From Eopsaltria australis (Eukaryota; Chordata; Aves; Passeriformes; Petroicidae), in the NCBI GenBank assembly GCA_034509425.1, contig JAVTVJ010000132.1, positions 3,183,470 through 3,247,469 on the forward strand: 64,000 bases of DNA, read 5' to 3'. The notes beneath the pieces were generated by a model. The model saw nothing but the letters and a program-made list of their open reading frames with translations. It made no database searches and was not told where the DNA came from. The translations under genes and the position numbers were made by a program. Of the stretch, positions 51,501-61,112 are shown in pieces; the stretch's first letter is position 1; the number at the start of each line of letters is the position of its first letter.

Positions 51501-53184
51501 ACGGTGAGGAGGGAGAGAATTTGAGAAAAAGAGACAAAATGGTAACGAGATATTTAAAAAGTGGGAGTTTACCTAAAGGTGCTGGTTTAGACCAGAGGTT
51601 ATGTGTACAGACTTGTATGCCTGATTAGCATCCTAGATAATTGCTTTGCGTGCTATATGGGCTGTGTGTTGAAAACAAAAAACAGTTTGTGTGAGATTAT
51701 TTAAGTTTCTGTAGTAGAAGGATAGCAGATATGTACTCATGCCTATGTTCCATGTATCTCCTAACAGCTACATGGTACATTGTTGTGATGTTAGTTATGG
51801 TAGCATGTTTTATACCATGAAAGATATGTAGAATTTTTTTAACTTGTTTGCAGTTTTGATCATGTCTGAGTATTTTCGGTTGCTGTTGTGTGTGGTATCG
51901 ACTGGAAAAGAGGTACAATCACATAAGTTTCAAGTGAAGATGGATCAAGTGGAAATGGTTTGCTTGCTAATAGCTTACTTGCAAGAGGGATGGAAATCCT
52001 TGCAGGCAATTTCTACATGGTATACTTAGGATATGATGTCAAATGTTGTGGAAAATGTTGGTTATGTGGTATGATACAAGGATCTTCCTTATGGGCATGC
52101 TGGTATCATCAGGTGTATTCATTATGAAATTACAGTATTAAGATAGAATAGGTATCTGCAGAAATATCTCTGGAACATTGTTGAGTTTTGCATTGAGACC
52201 CGAGAGGATCTTGGCAATCAGTTTTCTGCTCAATTTTTTTGCATCATCTTGACGTTTAATCTCTGCATCACTCCTAATGGCCTTTATCATAGCTGTTAGT
52301 TCAGTGAGGAAATATAATATTACTTCTTAGTAATACAGATTGAATGCTAGTGTGAGTAAAACTCCTTGTACCAAAAGTATTTTATAGCTACATTTATTAT
52401 ACATGTTGCACATAGTGTGCTCTGCAGTAATCAGAAAAGAGTAATGGGTTTGATATGTTACTCAGAGTTAATGATATCATAAATATGCTTTTAGGAGGAT
52501 AATACACATAATATGGGGAGCACACAGTATGCAACCTGTCAATGCAAACTTTGGGGAGAATAAAATGACCATGTAAAATGTTTATTGTTTCAGTGGAACA
52601 AGTGGAAATGTGAACAGCATTCTCCAGGGCTAGAATATTTGCTGAGGAAGGAAATGTAATCTCTGCTCTGAATGTTCTCAGAATTCTGAGTTTCTGAGAA
52701 AAAGAAGAAATAATCAATCTTCATAGTTACTTAATTGCTACAAACTGGATTTACTGTGGAGTCTTTGTGAATTGTTCTACCAATAGGAACAAAAATTATG
52801 TAATCATCTTACCTCTAGCTGAAAAGCATTACACTGTATGCCATGAGAACAAACTGAAATGAAAAAAAAAATAGTTTTAGAGAAGGGATGGACAGTTGAA
52901 AAGTAGTGAATTTGTATTCATTGGCTGCATCACACAGTAAAAAGTATCTTTAATAAACATCTTTGTTATTGACTCTGTTCTTTTCCTGATGTTGTCATGC
53001 AGAAGTTCAGAACCTTTCACATAGAAAGTCTTCTTAGATCAGCAGATATTTCTTCCACAAGGGGACTATTGCAGAAAATTGAATATCTCACAAGTTTTAT
53101 ATAGCATACTAATAAAGGCTTGAAAAATGATGTTCTTCACTGTGGAGGACACTTTTGAATGTTTGTATTTCTCTTGCATTATTG
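48594..53184. other. AT-rich DNA with one longer open frame
   Basis: A 111-codon plus frame lies at 49208-49543 in a slightly GC-richer patch. It begins near 'gctggaagtgctctgg' and has no recognisable domain. Other frames, for example 50418-50680 (plus) and 52397-52717 (minus, 106 codons), look like chance. No CR1 is recognised over these 4.6 kb. Confidence 0.45.
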
Positions 53185-53271
53185 GTTGGGGTGGGTTTTT
53201 TTGTTTAGTTTGGTTTTTTGTTTGTTTTGTTTTGTTTTGTTTTTTTGTTGGTTTTTTTTTTTTTTTTGCTT
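53185..53271. repeat. T/G-rich low-complexity tract
   Basis: About 85 bases of T and G include a GTTTT pentamer repeat and a run of about 16 T. The 65-codon frame across it (53127-53324) is an artefact. Confidence 0.9.
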
Positions 53272-55521
53272 GTGTTTTTCATCCTCCCTCAAAGGCATCT
53301 TTGAAACATTTTAAGTTTAGTTAGCTTTCATGGAGTTGTATTTGGCATTTCCTGAATAAGAATCAAATTATTCTTCCAGAAATCAAGTGTTTTTAATGGA
53401 ACCATTTTCCATACTGAATAGTTGGGGTTTCAGGGAGTAATTTTTATAATTTCTTCCAAATATTTTACTTTCTTGCTTCATCTTTGTTGTGTCAATCCAA
53501 TTAACATTTAATTCTGTCCATCCCACAGCAATAAAACTTACACTTTTTGCTCCTTTCCACTGTCAAAAGGCTTTTAGATGTCCTAAATTTATATTTTTTT
53601 GGAAGGAATTAGGATTATAGTGACTACATGAGCTTTCTCAATCCTTTGTTTTTGCAAAGTTTTCAACGGGAAGCAGACTTCCTGTGTTCTTTTACAGTAA
53701 TGCCCTCAGATAAAACCCCAGATGGAACACTTTTCTGAGACTAAAAAGTAATCTGATAAAGCAGCCTGGAGAACAGATTGAGGATCAAGATGTGATACAT
53801 AGGTCTCTGTGTGAGGTAACATAAGCAGTAGATGATACCAATGTGTGTACAGGCAGATCTGTTTCTTACAGAGTTTAACCTCTGCTGTGCAGAGTTGCCA
53901 CACGGTTGAATGAATCCTGTAAAAATTCTTTGTAGGAGTTGACATAACAACCCTGACAATTGAAGTTAGATGTGCCTAAATTCAAGTTAGAAAATCATTT
54001 GTCTGGATGTCACAAAGAGCATTTCTACAGTGCTGTGGTGATGTTTTTAGGTTCAGCAAAGGTTGATGCGGGTCGGCTGCCAGTTTCTTTATTGTGAGCT
54101 GCATAGCAGAATGAAGTCCTTCATATAGTTCTGCTCACTTCTTAAATATTGTAGTAAAATTAATCTATCAGGCTTTTCTAGCAGTCTTCCTGCAAAGAAT
54201 GCCAGAAGTCAAGGATGGAAAACTGATCTTTGTGTGGTTAGGATTGCAGTACCTCTACGTACACTTCAAATTCAAGATAAGAAAATAAAAGTTAAGAATT
54301 CAAACAGAAGCAGGCTCTTACTAAGGTCAGAGCTGCAGTCTGACTCCCCAGTGACAGTGCAAGATGCTAAACCATATTCTAACTTCGTAAACTTTTTTCC
54401 TTTATTGTATCTAATCTGTCTTTTCAGTAATAATACTGGTAATGCAGATAATGTTGTCAACCTGGAGAACCCTTGTGATGACAGATTTCCCAACTTCACT
54501 ACCTCCTAAATGAAATATTTTTATCTGCTTTAAAACTTACCTAGTTGATCCTGTGTTTTGGTGTTGCACAGAGCTTGGTGAAAAGCCCTTTGGTATTCAC
54601 CTTAACCCACTGCTGTTACAATCTTATAAAACTTGCTCATATTCTCTGGAGACTTTTACTTCTGAGAGTTCCACATTCCTTTATTTCTGTGACGGGCAGC
54701 TGCTCCACTCCTTGGCTGTAGATATCTAACTCTGCTGTGTCTTCCCTGAGATACAGAGACTGGAACTACATATAGAAATTGTGCCATGTCCAATGGATGC
54801 CCTGAATTTTATCATTGGAAGCTGAAGAGAGATTCCAGAGTAAGACTGGTGTTGTGTGCTGTTTGGTGTGGATGATCTGAAGTTTGGTATTTGGAAGTAT
54901 TGTTTCTGTAACTGAGGAACACAACACTTTAGCTTAAGGAGTAGAGACTGTTCTCACGTGCATTGTTTTCATAACAAGCTGAGAACTGGAGAAGATAGTG
55001 CATCAATTCATTACCAGCTCAGTAGCCATGATGTGAAGAAGTAATTATAGAATCTAATACATATTTTGGGAAGATTAACTTCATTAATTTCTGTTCAGAA
55101 CTGATCCAGGACCTTCTTATAAGTCAGTCATGCAAGTATGGGAGTTACTGCGTCTGTTACTTTCAATGTTTTTTGCAGTGACAATCAATGTAAAGACAAA
55201 TACACTTTTTGTTGTTATGGTGTGGAATTATTACACTATAAATAAAAAGTTTATTTCAATGACAGTTTATGTGTTAAAGGTTTTGAGGCAGTATACATGT
55301 AAAGTGTACTTAAATTATTTTGGTGTGATATATTGTTGAAAACACTTCTTCAGACAACTGATAGATTCAAGAAAGATATCAATGCTAAACATATAGGTAA
55401 GCTTATGGGTTGTCTAATTGTATCCATTCCATTTATCTGACTAAATGTGGTTAAAACTGTCAGGCAAACTATTTCTCTTTTTTATTACAATTGCAGCCTA
55501 AAATATATTGAACTTCATTTA
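53272..55521. other. AT-rich DNA, nothing recognised
   Basis: No exon or transposon is recognised. Frames at 53706-53959 (minus) and 54234-54509 (plus) lack domains. Confidence 0.5.
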
Positions 55522-55962
55522 CCATAGAATCATACAACAGTTTGGGTTGGAAGGGACCTTAAAGATCATTTAGTTCCAGCCCCTTCAGCCATGGGCAGGG
55601 ACACTTTTCACTAGACCAGGTTGCTCAGAGCCTCCTCCAACCTGGCCTTGAACATTTCCAGGAATGGGGCAGTCACAGCTTCTCTGGCTAACATGCTCCA
55701 GTGCCTCAGCACCCTCACAGTAAAACATTTCTTCCAAATATCTAATCTAAACTTGACCCCTTTCAGTTTAAAGCCATTCCCCCCTCTCCAATCACTTCAT
55801 GCCCTTGTAAAACCTCTGTTTCCTACTCTCTTGTATGCCCCATTGGGTAATGGAAGGCTGCTGTAAGGTCTTCCTCAAGCCTTCTCTTCTCCAAGCTGAA
55901 CAACTCCAGCTTTTTCAGCTTGTCTTCATAGGAGACGTGCTCCAGCCCTCTAACCTTATTTT
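55522..55962 (-). mobile_element. CR1 LINE 3'-end, antisense, comparatively well kept
   Basis: It begins 'accatagaatcatacaacag', 'tttgggttggaagggacctt', 'aaagatcatttagttccagc' and continues in order to 'tccaagctgaacaactccag' and 'cataggagacgtgctccag'. About 440 bp remain. It is one of the least diverged copies here, so it is probably younger than most. It ends just before a short T-rich run near 55988-56001. The plus frames inside are antisense shadows. Confidence 0.93.
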
Positions 55963-56676
55963 GGGTTTATTGTGGTTGTTTTTTGGTGGTTTTTTTTTTT
56001 TTGTCCTTTTAGAGGCTTTAATATCTTACAGGAAATTAATCTGACTTTATGTGAAGCTACAGTTTGGGTTTTGGGGAATTTCCCCTTTTGTCTCCAAAAT
56101 ATCCTAGCAATGGAAACTTGTAATGGTTGTTTTCATATGCATTTATTAGTTTGAAGAGCTGAAGCTTTGTCTTGTACAGAGAAGTGATATAGGCTCAGTA
56201 GACAGCAGTCCTGGTGAAAGCATAGACATTTCAGTGTATTTATACCTCTGCATACTGTCTGCTTCTGTGTCTTTGTGTACATTTACACATCTCCCTGTCA
56301 GCATCCCTGTAATTTCATTATGCATATTCATATGCCATAAGCAGATGTGCTGTGAATATTTAAAATGTGTGTATACCTATATGTGCGAGTGCCTGCAGAT
56401 ATTTCTGCTTATGGCTGGGAAGAGGAGGAAAATACATATTAAATTTTGTCTTTTAAGTACCTGTTGCAATCTTTTAAGTAACCAGATTTTTGATAATCAG
56501 TCTTTAAAGTACTTAGAAATTTATTTCCATATTCTATCTTGTAAAAAATTGTCTGAATTTATTTCTTGCCTTTCAAGTTACCAAAGATTTTTACACTTAG
56601 TATCTTGTAGTATTGTATTTTATGCAGACAGAAATATTCAGAGATTTTATGTTCAAGTTGCACAGCACGTCACACG
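55963..56676. other. AT-rich spacer between two antisense CR1 copies
   Basis: A plus-strand frame runs from 56234 through this spacer into the next CR1. The spacer part is rich in cysteine, isoleucine and tyrosine codons typical of AT-rich chance frames. Confidence 0.5.
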
Positions 56677-56968
56677 CCACGGAATCACAGCATGGTTGGG
56701 AGGGACCATGGTGGGGTCATCTGGCAATCTTCCAGTGCTCAGTCACCTGCACAGTGAAGTTCTTCTTCATGTTCAGGTGGAACTTCCTGTAGATCAGTTT
56801 CTGCCTGTTGCCTCTTGTCCTATTGCCACTACCAAGACGAGCCTGGAAATATTCTCTGACACCCTCCCTTCTTTGGGAGCCTTTGACAAGGTCTCCTCTC
56901 AGTTGTGTTTTCTCAAGTCTTAACAGGCCCAGCTCTCTCAGCCTTTCCTTGTAAAAGATGTCCTTTTA
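56677..56968 (-). mobile_element. CR1 LINE 3'-end fragment, antisense
   Basis: It starts 'ccacggaatcacagcatggt', 'tgggagggaccatggtgggg' and runs to 'aggcccagctctctcagcc'. About 290 bp remain, and an internal deletion relative to the 55522 copy removes part of the left third. Confidence 0.88.
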
Positions 56969-59559
56969 ATTCAGAGTTTTTGTGTCATCTTTTTTTAGTG
57001 AGAATGGTTTAATCTGCAAGTGAAAAGTTGTCAGTAATAATGTTCAGTGAATGAGTTCTAATTTTAAGAAATTTAAGGAAAAAAATGGGATTTGAAATTT
57101 GAAGAGTTTGAATTACAATGATACAAAGCTTCCAAAGAGAAGTTCTAAGGAGTAAGCTCCCTTTGTCATTGAACAAGGTGAGACTTCGACAGTATGGGAA
57201 AATTTGCCATTTTGCAAAATTGTCTTTATATGACATATAACATATAACATTTAACATGTTATTTGTGTACATGTATAAATAATGGTATAGACATGTATAG
57301 AAATATGAGTACAATAATCTGAATGCAATTGCCTTATTTTATTTTTCTAATTTACCTTACTCCCTTACTATGAAAAAAAATAGGCTTTATACTGATCTGG
57401 AGAAAAATACTTTCCAGAATCATGTCTTTAGTATATTGAAGAGATGCATAAAGACCCGCTGCAAGACTCCGAAAGCCACATTCTGTTACATTAAGGAGAA
57501 ACAGAAGCCTTGTCAGCCTTGCCCAACTGTTTGATCCACTGCCAGTTCATCACCCCTAAGGGTCAGACTCTTGCTGGGGTATGGAACAGGAAGATGAAGC
57601 ACATGTAGGCAGAGAATTGAATGAACTTCATAGAAAACAAACTTTTATCTATGAGTGCAAGGCAGGAAGCATTAGCATAAAACAGTCAGATTTGTGTCTA
57701 AAGCGGTTTATGTCTTCATCCTACTGTTTCTTCCTTGATGATTAGTAGGTATTGTGGAAGTTAAAGTATTGGGAAAAAATATTATTAATGACTTTTTAAA
57801 TTAATGCTTTGTGTGACTACTTCAGCAGGCTACAGTATTGAACTAAACTGTGAGTGTTGTTTACTGTCTGCTCCATATCTGATTCTTCTTCCTCCTTCAG
57901 AATACTGGTATCAAAGATGGAGCTGGGAAGGAGTTTGCGTATTAGGATCAATTAGAGTGCAGGAAAAATACAAGAAAGTAATTGAAAAGTGACACAAGTT
58001 AAAAGCAAGGTCTCCAAATCACTTTGTGAAGGCAGGCCAAGTTTTTTGAAGTTACATTTAGCAAATGGGTATAAATAAACGTTGCTATTATCTATAGTCT
58101 GTGCCAGCAAGAGAGTCCTGTTTCATTGTGCAAGCAATATAATTTTGTTAGCAAAGAACAGTTTCCAGTTTGATGAAAGGTTTTGAGTACAACACTTTTT
58201 AGTAAAGGCAGCCAAATGCCCCCTTCAGTCAAGATGGGTTACTGTCTGGCAGTCTTGGCAAACAAGCAGAAAAATAATCTTCTGTACACGTAGATCCTAA
58301 TTGTCTTGAGCATAATTAGAGAGAACATTAAGTTTGGAAGAATAAATGCTTCATCAATTATGAGGAGGTTCTTGTAATGAAGGCCATTTCTTTTATAATT
58401 TCTATATCAATAGGATAGTAATTTACATTGATTCAGGAGCACAGGTAATGAGTCCTTAATATGAAATACTAGATTCCTTTAAGAGAAGTTTGATTTTCAT
58501 TCACTAGCAGGAGATAGCCAAGACTGCTGAACTGCCAGCCATTAAATTCCTGTGCTATAGCCAAGTAATGTAGAGGTATATCATGGATTGATTTACTCAG
58601 TGATTCTTGTCTAAGAACATGATATGGCTGATGTATAATCAGGATTATTAGTGATCAAACAATAATAGATGGATATCCTTACAATAATATTTAAGAACTA
58701 CATTGTAGATTATTGTGACAATGTGAATGAAAGGTGAGTGTGCTAATTCACATAAGGAAGTCTGTAAAATAGAGTAGGAGTATTAAGAGGAAAATAATAG
58801 ATAAGAGTACTTAGAAACAACATGTTTCTATTAAGTAAACTGTAAATCAAATTAAAGGTCAGAGCAGATTGAAGATGTAAGTTAATTGTGGTCATCTGCT
58901 TCAGTTTTATTGGGAATCTGCAACTGAACTGAAGTATTGAGTAGAATCTGTTTGTTGAAGTATCTGGGGCATTTTCAGTGAAGAATTAAGTGATATTTCT
59001 CTTCAGGTCTAACTGAATATGGTGTTTTAAGAGTGTAGGGCTAATTCTGTACTGAATTAGGAATTGTGAAAAGACTCAAAACTTTCATGTTCAGAGGTAC
59101 TTGTCTTGACATTTTAAGGTGTTGCAGGTATTTTTATAGAACACTAATGTGTATGTTTAATTACTGGACAGGTACATGTCAAATCCCTTTATATACTGTG
59201 TTCGTTCATCTAATAGAGTCTCTGGGTAAGTATACTTAAGGAGAAGGCTGCTTAGGACAGAGTGTACTTTAAAATAGGTTATATATAGTGAGGCATTTCT
59301 GCCAAAGGTGAGCATTTAGTGGAAGAACTGTTGCAGGTCTGACAGTAAGCATTAATGAGAATTGCTGGCAATACTTCATCACGATGGAGAATTATTTCCA
59401 CAAATTCCATGTTCTGGGGAATTGTATCTATTTATTTACTTAGGTAGCAGAACTTGTAGATAAATAATAAAAATAACAAATCTCACTGAACCTGAAAATT
59501 TTTATTTTGAAAGCCAGGGAAAGACCATTTTTATATTTTGGCCTGTACTCTGATGGAAC
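56969..59559. other. AT-rich DNA, nothing recognised
   Basis: No transposon is recognised. A pyrimidine tract ending in CAG at about 57900 resembles a splice acceptor, but the frame behind it closes quickly and I see no paired donor. Confidence 0.5.
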
Positions 59560-59878
59560 ACAATCACAGAATCAACTAGGCTGGAAAAGACCTTGGAGAT
59601 CTTCAACCTATGACCTAACACCACCTTATCAAATAAACCATGGCACCAAGTGCCACATCCAGTCTTTTTTTAAACATCTCCAGGGACAGTGACTCCACCA
59701 CCATCCTGGGCAGTCCATTCCAATGTCCAACCACTCTTTCTGTAAAAATTTTTTTTCTAATGTCTAGCCTAAACTTCCCCTGGCACAGTTTAAGACTGTG
59801 TCCTCTCATCCTGCCACTGGTTGTCTGGGATAAGAGACCTGTCTACAACCACCTTTCAGGGAGTTGTAGAGAGTGAGC
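59560..59878 (-). mobile_element. CR1 LINE 3'-end fragment, antisense, abutting a sense CR1
   Basis: It begins with the reversed terminus 'aatcacagaatcaactaggc', then 'tggaaaagaccttggagat'. It has the 'gacctaacaccaccttatc' and 'accatggcaccaagtgcc' blocks shared with the copy at 10358-10620, so it belongs to that subfamily. It ends in 'tttcagggagttgtagagag' at about 59876, exactly where a sense CR1 starts. Confidence 0.92.
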
Positions 59879-61112
59879 AAACTTCATGGGAGGAAAGTCC
59901 TGCTTATCAAACCTGATTTCCTTTTATGACAAGATAATCTACTTACTTGTTCAAGGTAAGCCAGTTGATGGAATCTTTTGGGATTTCAGTAAAGCTCTCA
60001 ATACTGTCTCTCACAATATCCCCTGGACTAAATGTCCAGCACACAGCTGGACAAACACATCATTTGATGGGTGAGAAATTGGCTCATGGGTCAGACATAA
60101 AGGGTTACTGTGAATGGGGTGACATCAGACTGGTGACCTGTCAGTAGTGGGGTTCCACAGGGCTCCATTCTCAGCCCTGTGCTGTTCAACAGCTTCATAA
60201 ATAACTTGGATGCAGGACTGGAAGGGGTACTGGGAAAGTTTGCAGATTATACAAAAACTGGGAGGAGCTGTTGGCTCCCTTGAGGGCAGGGAGACCCTAA
60301 AGAAGAGACCTCAATAACTTGGAGGACTGGGCAATCACCAAACATATGGAGTTCTACAAGGGAAAGTGCTGAATTCTGCACTGGCAGAATGCAACCCTGT
60401 CTGTACAGACAGGCTGGAGAATGAGATTCTAGAAAGCAGTGCCATGGAAAGGGACTTGGGGATCCTGGTCAATGATAAGTTGAATTTGAGTAAGCAGTGC
60501 CCTGGCAGCCAGGAGGGTCAGCCATGTCCTGGGGGGCATCAGGCCCAGCATCACCAGCCGGGCAAGGGAGGGGATTGTCCTGCTCCGCTCTACACTGGAA
60601 CAGGCTCACCTTGGATATTATGTGCAGTTTTGGACACCACAATGTAAGAAAGATATAAACTTTTATAGAGTGTCCAAAAGAGGGCAACAAAGATGGTGAA
60701 AGGCTTTGAGGGGAAGCTGTGTGAGGAGCAGCTGAGGTCACTTGGTCTGTTCAACCTGGAGAAGACTGAGGGGAGACCTCATTGCATCTCATGAGGGGAA
60801 GAGGAGGGGCAGACACTGATCTCTCTGGTGACAGTGACAGGACCTGAGGGAATGGCCTGAAGTTGTGTCAGGGAAGGTTTAGGTTGGGTATCAGGAAAAG
60901 GTTCTTCACCCAGAGTGTGTTTGGGCACTGGAACAGCTCCCCAGGGAAGTGGTTACAGCACCAGCCTGACAGAGTTCAAGAAGCATTTGGACAATGGTCT
61001 CGGGCACATGGTGTGACTCTTGGGGTGTCCTGTGCAGGACAAGGAGTTGGACTTGATGATCCTTGAGGGTCCCGTCCCTTCCAACTCAGCATATTTTGTC
61101 ATTCTGTGATTT
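59876..61112 (+). mobile_element. CR1 LINE, sense, 5'-truncated, RT to 3' end (1.24 kb)
   Basis: This is the longest sense copy. The frame from 59886 gives 'MGGKSCLSNLISFYDK' and 'FWDFSKALNTVSH', RT motif A with its aspartate (codon at about 59982) still present. A frameshift follows. In another frame from 60152 come '[20 protein letters not shown]' and '[10 protein letters not shown]'; the usual FADD catalytic box reads FADY at 60239-60250, so the second aspartate is lost. C-terminal RT and 3' UTR follow in order ('caacctggagaagactgagg', 'ttggacttgatgatccttga'). The end is a decayed terminus ('ttttgtcattctgtgat') near 61112. The 3' UTR belongs to a different subfamily from the antisense copy on its left. 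It is dead by frameshift, stops and active-site loss. Confidence 0.95.

Noticed and set aside
56234..56923. Longest non-GC-island open frame, 229 codons, plus strand
   Set aside because: Its second half lies inside an antisense CR1 3' UTR and its first half is AT-rich sequence with chance composition. No domain, and no start or splice context.
57880..57990. Possible coding exon after a pyrimidine-rich CAG near 57900
   Set aside because: The best frame is short, no convincing donor follows and no domain is recognised.
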